Source: Acidimicrobiia bacterium (lineage in GTDB: Bacteria; Actinomycetota; Acidimicrobiia; Acidimicrobiales; CATQHL01). Taken from it: DNA of 21,781 nt. A program made the position numbers and the translations under genes. The notes under the pieces were generated by a model. It was not told where the DNA came from and did not search any database. It saw nothing but the letters and a program-made list of their open reading frames with translations. The stretch covers positions 1 to 21,781 of the forward strand of contig JAGWAK010000011.1 in NCBI GenBank assembly GCA_021296435.1, in the 5' to 3' direction. This document shows, piece after piece, positions 14,414 through 21,781 of this stretch; position 1 is the first letter of the stretch, and every line of letters begins with the position of its first letter.

Positions 14414-15505
14414 ATGCGTACCGAGGTGCTGGCCGGCGGCGCCGACCCTCTCGAGCAGAACGACGAGCGTGCCAATCGGTTCGGGATCCGCCCCACCAGC
14501 CTGTCCGACTTCATCGGGCAGGCGGAGCTGAAGCGCCATCTCCGCATCATCTGCGGCGCAGCCCGGGAGCGCGCGCAGACCGTCGAGCACATGCTGTTCG
14601 CCGGGCCCCCGGGTTTGGGCAAGACCACCCTGGCGGGGATCGTGGCGGCCGAGATGGGTGTGGCTACCCAGACCACGTCGGGTCCGGCACTGGAGCGCGC
14701 CGGGGACCTCGCCGCCATCCTGACCAAGCTTGCCGACGGCGACGTGCTGTTCATCGACGAGATCCACCGGCTGAGCCGGGCCGTGGAGGAGGTTCTCTAT
14801 CCGGCCATGGAGGACTTCCGGGTGGACATCGTCTTGGGCAAGGGGCCGGCGGCTCGCTCGATTCCCCTCGACCTTCCGAATTTCACGCTCATCGGTGCCA
14901 CCACGCGCACGTCGCTGATCACGGGGCCGCTGCGCGACCGCTTCGGGTTCACCGCCCGGCTCGACTTCTACCCCCCGGGCGAGCTCGAGCAGATCGTGGC
15001 GCGCACCGCCGGCATCCTGGGGGTGGAGGTCACCGCGGCCGCCGGCGCCGAGATCGCGACACGGGCCAGGGGCACCCCCCGTATCGCCAACCGGCTGCTG
15101 CGCCTGGTGCGGGACTTTGCCCAGGTGGAGGGCAACGGCCGCGTCGACGAAGCCACCGCGGAGGCCGCCCTGGCGGTCTTCGGCGTGGATGGCCGCGGGC
15201 TGGACAAGCAGGACCGGGCGGTGCTGGACGCCCTCTGCCGCGGCTTCGGCGGGGGACCGGTCGGCCTGTCCACACTGGCCATCAGTGTCAGCGAGCCGGC
15301 GGAGACGGTGGAGGAGGTTTACGAGCCGTTCCTCATCACCCAGGGGCTCATGATGCGCACCCCGCGCGGGCGCGTCGCCATGCCGGCCGCCTGGGAGCAT
15401 CTGGGGCTCGAGCCGCCCAGCGGGCAGCCGGGGGCGGGCGGGTTCGCCGGCGGCGACGCCGAGGCTCGCAACGACTCAGAGAGGCCCGCCGGCCTGTTCG
15501 ATTGA
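14414..15505 (+). CDS. ruvB: Holliday junction branch migration ATPase RuvB
   Basis: Hexameric AAA+ motor that drives branch migration with RuvA. The 363-aa protein contains IRPTSLSDFIGQ, Walker A GPPGLGKTT, Walker B VLFIDEIHRL, sensor 1 LIGATTR, the arginine finger GPLRDRFG, and the C-terminal winged helix with GLSTLAISVSE and YEPFLITQGLMMRTPRGR. The start at ATG 14414 follows a strong RBS. The stretch after the winged helix (about the last 35 residues, Gly/Pro rich) is a longer than usual, low-complexity tail. The stop overlaps the queA start (TGATG). Confidence 0.97.
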   Translation: MRTEVLAGGADPLEQNDERANRFGIRPTSLSDFIGQAELKRHLRIICGAARERAQTVEHMLFAGPPGLGKTTLAGIVAAEMGVATQTTSGPALERAGDLAAILTKLADGDVLFIDEIHRLSRAVEEVLYPAMEDFRVDIVLGKGPAARSIPLDLPNFTLIGATTRTSLITGPLRDRFGFTARLDFYPPGELEQIVARTAGILGVEVTAAAGAEIATRARGTPRIANRLLRLVRDFAQVEGNGRVDEATAEAALAVFGVDGRGLDKQDRAVLDALCRGFGGGPVGLSTLAISVSEPAETVEEVYEPFLITQGLMMRTPRGRVAMPAAWEHLGLEPPSGQPGAGGFAGGDAEARNDSERPAGLFD

Positions 15506-16509
15506 TGCGAACCGGCGAAGTTGACTACGCGCTGCCGCCGGAGGCGGTGGCGCAGGAACCCGTCGAGCCACGCCACGACGCCCGGCTGCTCGTCGACGGG
15601 GGAAACGACGACGAGGTCCAGCATCGCCGGGTGCACGATCTGCCGCGCCTGCTGCGCCCCGGCGACACCGTGGTGGTCAACGACACCCGCGTGGCGCCCG
15701 CCCGCATGCACCTTCACAAGCCGACCGGCGGGCGGGTGGAAGTGCTGGTCACCACCCCCGGGCCGGCAGCGGTGGCCGAAGCGCTGGTACGGCCCGGGCG
15801 ACGGGTGCCGCCCCAGACGGTGCTGCGGGATGCCGCGGGGCACGACGTGCTGCGGGTCGGGGCGGCCGATCCGGACGGCACCCGCCAGGTCACCGCTCTC
15901 GCCCACCCCAGCATCTCAGCGCTGCTGGAAGAGTTGGGCGAGGTGCCGCTGCCGCCCTATGTGCACAACCCGGTGCCGGCCGAGCGCTACCAGACGATCT
16001 ACGCCCGGCGCCCCACCTCCGCCGCGGCCCCCACGGCGGGTCTGCATCTCAGCGAGCAGGTGCTGGCCGAACTCGGCGCCGCCGGGATCGGTGTGGCACC
16101 CCTGGACCTGGGGATCAGCGTCGCCACGTTCCGTCCGATCACCGCCGAGCGGCTCGAGGACCACGTGATGCACAGCGAGCGCTACGCCGTCCCGCCCGAG
16201 ACCTGGGCGGCCTGCGGCGAGGCCCGCCGGGTCGTGGCGGTGGGCACCACGGTCGTCCGCGCCCTGGAGACCGCGGCGGTCCGTGGCGATCTGGCGGGGT
16301 CCAGCGACCTCTTCATCCGGCACCCGTACCCCTTTGCGGTCACCGACGTGCTGCTCACCAATTTCCACATGCCGCGTTCGAGCCTGCTGTGCCTGCTGGC
16401 GGCGTTCGTGGGCGAGCGCTGGCGGAGGCTCTACGAGATCGCCCTCGAGTCGGGCTACCGGTTCGGATCCTTCGGTGACGCCATGCTGGTGAGCAGGCTG
16501 TGCTCGTGA
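15505..16509 (+). CDS. queA: S-adenosylmethionine:tRNA ribosyltransferase-isomerase QueA
   Basis: Transfers and isomerises the ribosyl group of SAM onto preQ1-modified tRNA to give epoxyqueuosine. The 334-aa protein has VDYALPPEAVAQEPVEPR, VVVNDTRVAPAR, SAAAPTAGLHLSEQVL, LDLGISVATFRPI, VVAVGTTVVRALETAA, LTNFHMPRSSLLCLL and YRFGSFGDAML, all family-typical. ATG 15505 (overlapping the ruvB TGA by one base) is preferred to TTG 15502. It is paired with tgt, which acts just before it in the pathway; the queA-tgt-yajC-secD-secF order is also the E. coli one. Confidence 0.96.
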   Translation: MRTGEVDYALPPEAVAQEPVEPRHDARLLVDGGNDDEVQHRRVHDLPRLLRPGDTVVVNDTRVAPARMHLHKPTGGRVEVLVTTPGPAAVAEALVRPGRRVPPQTVLRDAAGHDVLRVGAADPDGTRQVTALAHPSISALLEELGEVPLPPYVHNPVPAERYQTIYARRPTSAAAPTAGLHLSEQVLAELGAAGIGVAPLDLGISVATFRPITAERLEDHVMHSERYAVPPETWAACGEARRVVAVGTTVVRALETAAVRGDLAGSSDLFIRHPYPFAVTDVLLTNFHMPRSSLLCLLAAFVGERWRRLYEIALESGYRFGSFGDAMLVSRLCS

Positions 16510-16526
16510 GCGGGCGAGGGGGCGAG

Positions 16527-17630
16527 ATGCTGAGCTTCACCGAGACCGCCCGCTGCGGCGGAGCCCGAGCCGGCGAGGTTCGCACGCCGCGGGCATCCTT
16601 CACCACGCCGGCGTTCATGCCGGTGGGGACCCGCGGGGCGGTGCGCACCCTCACCAGTGCCGACCTCGAAGACCTCGGCGCGGCGGTGGTGCTCGCCAAC
16701 ACCTACCACCTCATGCTGCGTCCGGGGGCGGAGTTGATCGCCGAGCGCGGCGGCCTGCACCGGTTCATGGACTGGTCGGGGCACATTCTCACTGACTCCG
16801 GCGGCTACCAGGTGATGAGCCTGGAGCCGAAGCTGGACGACGAGGGCGCCACCTTCCGCTCCAGTTACGACGGCAGCACCCACACCCTCACCCCCGAGCG
16901 GGCCGTCGAGGTGCAGGCGCTGCTGGGCTCGGACATCGCCATGGTCCTGGACGTGTGCCCGCCGCTGCCGTCGCCGCCCCCCGTCATCGAGGCCGCCGCG
17001 GACCGGACCGCCGCCTGGGCGGCCCGCGCCCGCGCCGCGCACCGGTCGATCGCCCCGCCGTCACAGCTGCAGTTCGGCATCGTGCAGGGTGGCCTGGAGG
17101 TGGACCTGCGTCGCACCAGCGCAGCCCGGACGCTGGAGGTCGGCTTCGACGGCTATGCCATCGGCGGGCTCTCGGTGGGGGAGGAGCCCCACGAGCGGCT
17201 CGAGCCGCTGGCGGCGGTCACCGAGATGCTGCCCGCCGACCGCCCCCGCTACCTCATGGGGGTCGGCGATCCGCTCAGCATCCTCGAGGCGGTGAGCGTG
17301 GGCGTGGACATGTTCGACTGCGTGTTGCCCACCCGCCTGGCTCGCCACGGCACCGTCCTGACCTCCGAGGGGCGCCTCAACTTGACCAACGCCCGCTTCG
17401 CCCGCGACGACGGGCCGCTGGATCCGGCGTTGGCGAACGACCCGGTCGGTCGCTGGTCTCGCGCCTACCTGCGCCACCTGCTGATGGTGGGCGAGACGGC
17501 CGCCACGAGAATCCTGACGCTGCACAACCTGGCCTGGCTGTTCGACCTGATGCGCTCCACGCGCGTTGCCATCGCCGAGGGCCGGTTCGAGGCGCACACC
17601 GCGGCGATTCGGGCCGTCTGGGAGCGCTGA
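16527..17630 (+). CDS. tgt: tRNA-guanine transglycosylase lacking zinc cysteines
   Basis: Exchanges guanine-34 of GUN-anticodon tRNAs for preQ1. The 367-aa protein keeps TPAFMPVGTRGAVRTL, ILTDSGGYQVMSL (catalytic Asp90), QFGIVQGG, YAIGGLSVGE, YLMGVGDP and VDMFDCVLPTRLARHG with the nucleophile Asp264. The structural zinc site is broken. In E. coli numbering Cys302, Cys304 and Cys307 correspond to Leu302, Asn304 and Val307 here (segment LANDPVGRW), while His333 (TLHNL) remains. The surrounding fold motifs SRAYLRHL and LHNL are intact, so the gene is not decaying. ATG 16527 is chosen for its RBS (GAGGGGG) and family-like N-terminus; GTG 16506 overlapping the queA stop is possible. Confidence 0.93.
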   Translation: MLSFTETARCGGARAGEVRTPRASFTTPAFMPVGTRGAVRTLTSADLEDLGAAVVLANTYHLMLRPGAELIAERGGLHRFMDWSGHILTDSGGYQVMSLEPKLDDEGATFRSSYDGSTHTLTPERAVEVQALLGSDIAMVLDVCPPLPSPPPVIEAAADRTAAWAARARAAHRSIAPPSQLQFGIVQGGLEVDLRRTSAARTLEVGFDGYAIGGLSVGEEPHERLEPLAAVTEMLPADRPRYLMGVGDPLSILEAVSVGVDMFDCVLPTRLARHGTVLTSEGRLNLTNARFARDDGPLDPALANDPVGRWSRAYLRHLLMVGETAATRILTLHNLAWLFDLMRSTRVAIAEGRFEAHTAAIRAVWER

Positions 17631-17681
17631 TTCCCGGCCGAGAGTTCGGCTGCCCGGATCGTCACACGGCCGCCGACGGGC

Positions 17682-17687
17682 TAACCT
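17682..17687 (+). promoter_or_regulatory. Possible -10 element for yajC-secDF
   Basis: TAACCT matches TANNNT inside the 121-bp gap between tgt and yajC and would give a leader of about 58 nt with AAGG (17740-17743) 8 nt before GTG 17752. A small GCCGA/TCGGC hairpin (17637-17650) precedes it. No good -35. Confidence 0.3.
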
Positions 17688-17751
17688 TCAAGACCGCGCC
17701 CGGTTCGATCCGGCGTCGACGCGACCACAACCGAACCACAAGGCGGGTGAC

Positions 17752-18111
17752 GTGCGCAGCTTTCTATTCCTCCTGATCCTGTTCGTCGCGCAGGCCTGCA
17801 CAACCAGCACCGAGGACGGCGGGGGCGGCGGATTCGGCAGCTTCCTGCCGCTGATCATCATCCTCGGACTGCTGTGGCTGGTGCTGCTGCGGCCGCAGCA
17901 GAAGCGCGCGAAGAACCGCCGGGAGATGCTGTCGAGGCTCGAGGTCGGCGACGAGGTGGTGATGTCGAGCGGGGTCTACGGCCGGATCGCCAGCTTCGAC
18001 GAGCAGACCGTCTTCGTGGACATCGCTGACAATGTCCGCGTCAAGGTGACGCGGGACTCCATCGCCGAGCGAATCACGTACCACGAGGAGTGGGACAGCG
18101 ACTCGAACTGA
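17752..18111 (+). CDS. yajC: Sec translocon accessory subunit YajC
   Basis: Small membrane protein that associates with SecDF and SecYEG. The 119-aa product has the diagnostic LLRPQQKRAKNRREML directly after a hydrophobic helix (about residues 29-44), then EVGDEVVMSSGVYGRIASFD and the C-terminal VKVTRDSIAERI. Unusually, it begins with a separate hydrophobic stretch, RSFLFLLILFVAQAC, ending in Cys16, followed by a Thr/Ser/Gly linker. This could be a signal peptide or a second membrane segment. Start GTG 17752 has AAGGCGGG upstream; the frame is open further upstream but without homology. It leads the yajC-secD-secF set. Confidence 0.9.
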   Translation: MRSFLFLLILFVAQACTTSTEDGGGGGFGSFLPLIIILGLLWLVLLRPQQKRAKNRREMLSRLEVGDEVVMSSGVYGRIASFDEQTVFVDIADNVRVKVTRDSIAERITYHEEWDSDSN

Positions 18112-18195
18112 GTCCGGCGAGGCCGAATCCCTGCCGGCGTTCCTGCCCGTACGCCGCCGCCCGTTCCCGAGTGAGTCCGATCCGGGGTCGTTGCG

Positions 18196-19770
18196 ATGAT
18201 TGAGAGGCTCGCCGCCGCCTTGCGCCGCAACCGGTCGCTGGTTGGGATTCTCACCATCGCCGTCGGCCTGCTCGTCGGAAACCTGGTGACCCACCAGGAG
18301 CCACTGCTGGGGCTGGACCTGCAGGGCGGCGTGGAGGTGGTGCTGCGCCCGGTGCCCGGCGAGACCGACGTCACGACCGAGGCGCTCGAGCAGGCCCTGG
18401 AGATCATCCGCAACCGGGTCGACGCCCTCGGCGTGGCCGAACCCGACATCACCGTCCAGGGCGACAACATCGTGGTGCAGCTGCCCGGTGTGGACGACCA
18501 GGACCGGGCCATCGCGCTCGTCGGGCAGACGGCCGAGCTGCGCTTCCGGCCCCTGCTGGCCCGCTCGGTGTCCCTCGCCGAGATCGAGGCCTACAAGGCC
18601 GCCATCGAGGAGTCCGGCGCGGAGGACCAGACCGATGCCGACGAGTCCGACGAGGGCGACCGGCTCGATGTCGAGGACCTGCTCAACGGCTTTGTGAGCA
18701 CGCCGGCGACCGATGACGCCGACGCTGTTGTGATCCTGCCCTCCAGCCCCGACGCCAACGGGCAGGTGTTCCACTTCCTGCTGGGCCCGGCGCTGGTCAC
18801 CGGCGCCGCGCTCGAGAGCGCCACGCCGGTCCTGGAGTTCGCCCAGTGGAACGTGCAGGTCACCGCCCTCGAAGGGGCCGAGGGCATCGACAGGTTCAAC
18901 GCCGCCGCCCGCACCTGCTACTACGAGGCGCCCGATCCGCTGGTGTGCCCCACCGGGCAACTCGGCATCGTGCTGGACGGCACCGTCGAGTCGGCGCCGG
19001 TCGTCAACGCCCGGGCATTCGAGCGTGACCGCATCAACATCACCGGCGCCTTCAGCGAGTCCGAGGCACGCGATCTGGCGCTGGTGCTGGACTACGGCGC
19101 CCTGCCGATGGTGTTCGAGGATCCCGCCGAGAGTGGCCTGGTGCGCACGGTCTCGGCCACGCTGGGCCGCGACGCCCTGCGCGCCGGGCTCATCGCCGGA
19201 ATCGTGGGCCTGGCGCTGGTGGCGCTGTACATGCTCGCCTACTACCGGTTCCTGGGCGCCGCCGCGCTCGGCAGCCTGATGGTGTCGGGTGTGCTGCTGT
19301 GGGTGATCCTGTCGTTCCTGTCCGAGACGCGCGGGCTGGCGCTGACGCTGGCCGGGGTGACCGGTCTGATCGTGGCGATCGGCGTGTCACTGGACTCCAA
19401 CGTGGTCTACTTCGAGCACCTCAAGGAGGACGTGCTCGGCGGCCGCACCCTGCGCAGTTCGGTCGATCAGGCGTTCCCGGTGGCGTTCCGGACGATCTTC
19501 TGGGCGAACCTGGCGACGCTCATCGGCGCCGGCATCCTCTGGCTGCTCACCATCGGCTCGGTGCGGGGCTTCGCGGCCATGCTGGCCATCGCCTCGATCC
19601 TGGACCTGGTGGCCACCTACTTCTTCCTTCGCCCGATCGTGCGGACCCTGGCGCGCTGGAGTGCCGAGCGGCCGGCGCTGGTGGGCATGGCGACCGTCGT
19701 GGCAGCGGCCGCGGCGGATCCGGCGACGCCGGCCAGCGCCACCCCGGCCACCGGCAAGGCCCGATCATGA
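18196..19770 (+). CDS. secD: Protein translocase subunit SecD
   Basis: Membrane subunit that uses the proton gradient to help pull preproteins across the membrane, with SecF. The 524-aa protein has TM1 near residues 15-31, then the large extracytoplasmic P1 domain starting with LLGLDLQGGVEVVL and containing IIRNRVDALGVAEP. Five further TM segments lie in the C-terminal half, with GLIVAIGVSLDSNVVYFEHL (family: GMAVDANVLIFERI) and FRTIFWANLATLIGAGIL. An acidic low-complexity insert lies at residues 138-161, and the Ala/Pro-rich C-terminal tail is about 25 residues long. The start at ATG 18196 lies 84 bp after yajC; the gap shows no convincing signal. It overlaps secF by 4 bp (ATGA). Confidence 0.95.
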   Translation: MIERLAAALRRNRSLVGILTIAVGLLVGNLVTHQEPLLGLDLQGGVEVVLRPVPGETDVTTEALEQALEIIRNRVDALGVAEPDITVQGDNIVVQLPGVDDQDRAIALVGQTAELRFRPLLARSVSLAEIEAYKAAIEESGAEDQTDADESDEGDRLDVEDLLNGFVSTPATDDADAVVILPSSPDANGQVFHFLLGPALVTGAALESATPVLEFAQWNVQVTALEGAEGIDRFNAAARTCYYEAPDPLVCPTGQLGIVLDGTVESAPVVNARAFERDRINITGAFSESEARDLALVLDYGALPMVFEDPAESGLVRTVSATLGRDALRAGLIAGIVGLALVALYMLAYYRFLGAAALGSLMVSGVLLWVILSFLSETRGLALTLAGVTGLIVAIGVSLDSNVVYFEHLKEDVLGGRTLRSSVDQAFPVAFRTIFWANLATLIGAGILWLLTIGSVRGFAAMLAIASILDLVATYFFLRPIVRTLARWSAERPALVGMATVVAAAAADPATPASATPATGKARS

Positions 19771-20843
19771 ACCAGCGGAACACGACGCTGCGCGGTGGCC
19801 TGCGGCGCATGTACGCCAACCAGGTCAACCTGGACTTCGAGCGTCTCTGGCGCTTTTCAGTGGTGCTTTCGGTGGTCGTGCTGCTCATCGCGGGGGGTGC
19901 CTGGCTGTTCAGGGGCCTGAACCTGGTGATCGAGTTCGAGGGCGGGACGTTCTGGGAGGCGCCGCTGGGGGAGCACTCGATCGCCGAGATCCGCGACGCC
20001 CTGGCGACGGTGGGGCAGGCCGACGCCCGCATCCAGGAACTCGGCGGGGGTGTGGTGCGGGTGCGCGCCGAGGTGGCCCCCGGCAACACCACGGCGGTGT
20101 CGGCGGTGTCGGCGGCGCTGGCCAACCTGGGCGGCATCAGCCCCAACGACGTCTCCTTCTCGGCGGTCGGACCGTCCTGGGGTGCGGAGATCACCAGCAA
20201 GGCGCGCCTGGCGCTCATCGTGTTCTTCATCGTGATCGCCGTCTACATCTGGCTGCGGATGGAGTGGAAGATGGCGGTGTCGGCCCTCGTCGCGGTCGGG
20301 CACGACATCCTCGTCACCGTCGGGTTCTACGCCCTGTTCGGCTTCGAGGTGACGCCGGCCACGGTCATCGCCTTCCTCACGATCCTAGGGTATTCCCTGT
20401 ACGACACGCTGGTCGTCTTCGACAAGATCCGGGGCAACGCCCGCACCCGCAAGGACCCGTACTTCGAGATCGTCACCCGCTCGGTCAACGAGGTGTTCAT
20501 GCGGTCGATCAACACCACCATCACGTCGGTGCTGCCGGTGCTGTCGCTGCTGATCATCGGCCGCTTCGTGCTCGGAGCGGTGACGCTGCAGGAGTTCTCG
20601 ATCGCCCTGCTGGTTGGCCTGCTGGCCGGCACCTACTCGTCGCTGTTCGTGGCGTCACCGCTGGTGGCCTGGCTGCACGTCTGGGTCACCGGTGAGCGGC
20701 CGGGGCAGCCCCAACACGAGCGCCGCCGCCCGGCCGCCACCCCGTCCCGAGCCGCACGGTCCGGCAGCGGCCCCGTCGGGCGGTCAGGGGTCACCACCAG
20801 CCGCAGCTATCCGGCGCGGCCGGCCAAGAAGCGGCGCAAGTGA
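19767..20843 (+). CDS. secF: Protein translocase subunit SecF
   Basis: Partner of SecD. The 358-aa protein shows TM1 (SVVLSVVVLLIAGGAWLF), the periplasmic LVIEFEGGTFWEA motif, then five TM helices containing VGHDILVTVGFYALFGFEV, TVIAFLTILGYSLYDTLVVF with FDKIRGN, and the RSINTTITSVLPVL segment. The start at ATG 19767 overlaps the secD stop (ATGA) and gives a normal N-terminus. The last 42 or so residues form a strongly basic, probably disordered cytoplasmic tail ending in KKRRK. Confidence 0.95.
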   Translation: MNQRNTTLRGGLRRMYANQVNLDFERLWRFSVVLSVVVLLIAGGAWLFRGLNLVIEFEGGTFWEAPLGEHSIAEIRDALATVGQADARIQELGGGVVRVRAEVAPGNTTAVSAVSAALANLGGISPNDVSFSAVGPSWGAEITSKARLALIVFFIVIAVYIWLRMEWKMAVSALVAVGHDILVTVGFYALFGFEVTPATVIAFLTILGYSLYDTLVVFDKIRGNARTRKDPYFEIVTRSVNEVFMRSINTTITSVLPVLSLLIIGRFVLGAVTLQEFSIALLVGLLAGTYSSLFVASPLVAWLHVWVTGERPGQPQHERRRPAATPSRAARSGSGPVGRSGVTTSRSYPARPAKKRRK

Positions 20844-20883
20844 CCGATCCCATGCGGCTCACCGCCCGCACCTTCCAGCCGCG

Positions 20884-21420
20884 ATGAAGTTCCCCGAGGC
20901 TGAGCGTCTCTGGCGGGAACTGGTCCGGGAGATCCCCGACTTCCCGGTTGCCGGGGTGGGTTTCAAGGACATCACCCCTGTGCTGGCGCACCCCGGCGCC
21001 TTCGGGGCCTGTGCCGACGCCCTGGCGGAGCGCTTCGCCGACGCCGGCGTCGAGGTGGTCGCCGCGGCGGAGGCGCGCGGCTTCATCTTCGGCATCCCGG
21101 TGGCCGAACGCCTCGGCGTGGGGTTCGCCGCGGTGCGCAAGCCGGGGAAGCTTCCGGCGGAAACCGTCGGCGTGACCTACGAGTTGGAGTACGGCAGCGA
21201 CAGCCTCGAGATGCACGTGGACTCCTTCGCTGCCGGGGCGCGGGTGCTCATCGTGGACGACGTGCTGGCAACCGGCGGCACCGCCCGCGCCACCTGCGAC
21301 CTCGTCGAGCGCGCCGGCGGGCAGGTGGTGGGCCTGGCCTTCTTCGTGGAGCTGGCGTTCCTGGGCGGGCGCCGGCGTCTCGAGGAGCTGCGCGTGGAGT
21401 CACTGGTCAGCTACGAGTGA
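20884..21420 (+). CDS. apt: Adenine phosphoribosyltransferase
   Basis: Salvages adenine to AMP with PRPP. The 178-aa protein carries IPDFPVAGVGFKDITPVL, EARGFIFGIPVAERLGVGF, AVRKPGKLPAETV (flexible loop), YELEYGSDSLEMH and the PRPP-binding VLIVDDVLATGGTA. ATG 20884 gives a standard N-terminus, 40 bp after secF; no RBS or promoter element stands out. It lies between secF and relA, as in many actinobacteria. Confidence 0.95.
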   Translation: MKFPEAERLWRELVREIPDFPVAGVGFKDITPVLAHPGAFGACADALAERFADAGVEVVAAAEARGFIFGIPVAERLGVGFAAVRKPGKLPAETVGVTYELEYGSDSLEMHVDSFAAGARVLIVDDVLATGGTARATCDLVERAGGQVVGLAFFVELAFLGGRRRLEELRVESLVSYE

Positions 21421-21495
21421 GCGGCGGCGAGTGATCGCCCTCTGGCTCTGCGATGCTGTTGGTGTGAGTTCCAGGCCGCACGCGGCGCACCGGTG

Positions 21496-21781
21496 ATGAG
21501 CACGAGCGTCACCACCGGCGCCCCCGCCGCCGGTTCCGAGCAGGTCGCCACACCTCCCTGGGACAGGCTCCAGCCCTGGCGGGGCCACCCGGCCGCCGGG
21601 CCGATCACGTCGCTGCTGGTGGAGTACACGACGCACTACCCCGGCGCCGGCACCGAACTGATCGAGCGGGCCTACGCCTGGGCGGCCAGCGCCCACCAGG
21701 CTCAGCGCCGCAAGTCGGGCGAGCCTTTCGTGGAGCACCCCCTCAGCGTGGCGCGGATCGTCGCCCGCCTGGGCCTCGACG
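21496..21781 (+). CDS. relA: RelA/SpoT-family (p)ppGpp synthetase/hydrolase, 3' end missing
   Basis: Start of a stringent-response enzyme; the frame is open to the window end. After a variable Thr/Ala/Pro-rich N-terminus (about 40 residues) the HD hydrolase domain begins: LIERAYAWAASAHQAQRRKSGEPF, then VEHPLSVARIVARLGLD, with the first conserved His of the HD site in AHQAQ. ATG 21496 is the likely start; GTG 21493 is adjacent and there is no earlier in-frame ATG or GTG after the apt stop. The catalytic HD pair and the synthetase domain lie beyond the window, so activity cannot be judged. The 75-bp gap after apt shows no clear promoter. Confidence 0.9.
   Translation, partial: MSTSVTTGAPAAGSEQVATPPWDRLQPWRGHPAAGPITSLLVEYTTHYPGAGTELIERAYAWAASAHQAQRRKSGEPFVEHPLSVARIVARLGLD

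Noticed and set aside
20091..20117. GGCGGTGTC repeats in secF
   Set aside because: They encode a simple Ala-Val-Ser stretch in frame and look like codon-bias repetition rather than a functional element.
1..21781. Search by eye for tRNA genes, CRISPR arrays, insertion sequences and prophage genes
   Set aside because: No cloverleaf-like sequence, regularly spaced repeats, transposase motifs or phage genes were seen, and nearly all bases are covered by housekeeping genes. This was not a computed search.

Overview
This high-GC window comes from an actinobacterium. The evidence is chemical as well as positional: an F420H2:NADP oxidoreductase, a mycothiol ligase (MshC), an InhA-type enoyl reductase and a phosphatidylinositol/PIM cluster. 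The order thrS, HIT, pgsA, patA, pimA, pdxS, pdxT, yebC, ruvCAB, secDF, apt, relA resembles the mycobacterial Rv2614c to relA region. The presence of queA-tgt and the divergence of many genes suggest a deep-branching lineage such as Acidimicrobiia; that placement is inference. No tRNA, rRNA, CRISPR array or insertion sequence was seen, and no gap between genes exceeds 300 bases.

Layout. Positions 1-785: 3' part of mutY, convergent with a frameshifted SMP-30/gluconolactonase gene (810-1662, minus). Positions 1833-2600: InhA/FabI-type enoyl reductase on the minus strand, divergent from an F420 reductase gene (npdG) that overlaps mshC. From 2625 to the end everything reads on the plus strand. 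Positions 4508-10902: thrS, a HIT-family Ap4A phosphorylase-like gene, an unknown two-TM membrane protein, pgsA, patA, pimA and a degenerate M48-like membrane protein. Positions 10990-13278: pdxS, pdxT (PLP synthase) and yebC. Positions 13289-15505: ruvC, ruvA, ruvB. Positions 15505-17630: queA and tgt (queuosine). Positions 17752-20843: yajC, secD, secF. Then apt and the start of relA, which runs off the window.

The genes are mostly conserved housekeeping genes, many translationally coupled by ATGA, GTGA or TGATG overlaps. The most notable points are: (1) a recurrent TANNNT hexamer exactly 6-7 nt before start codons that lack a clear Shine-Dalgarno (npdG, thrS, the 7031 gene, pimA, pdxS, ruvC). 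In four of these the T-A comes from the upstream gene's TAA/TAG stop codon, which points to leaderless internal promoters built into stop codons. (2) A pseudoprotease: an HtpX/M48-like protein coupled to pimA with HExxH replaced by HLLAR. (3) A tRNA-guanine transglycosylase that keeps its catalytic Asp and the zinc-site His but has lost all three zinc cysteines. No wholly new multigene system was found; the best candidates for undescribed biology are the pimA-linked pseudoprotease and the unknown membrane protein next to pgsA.
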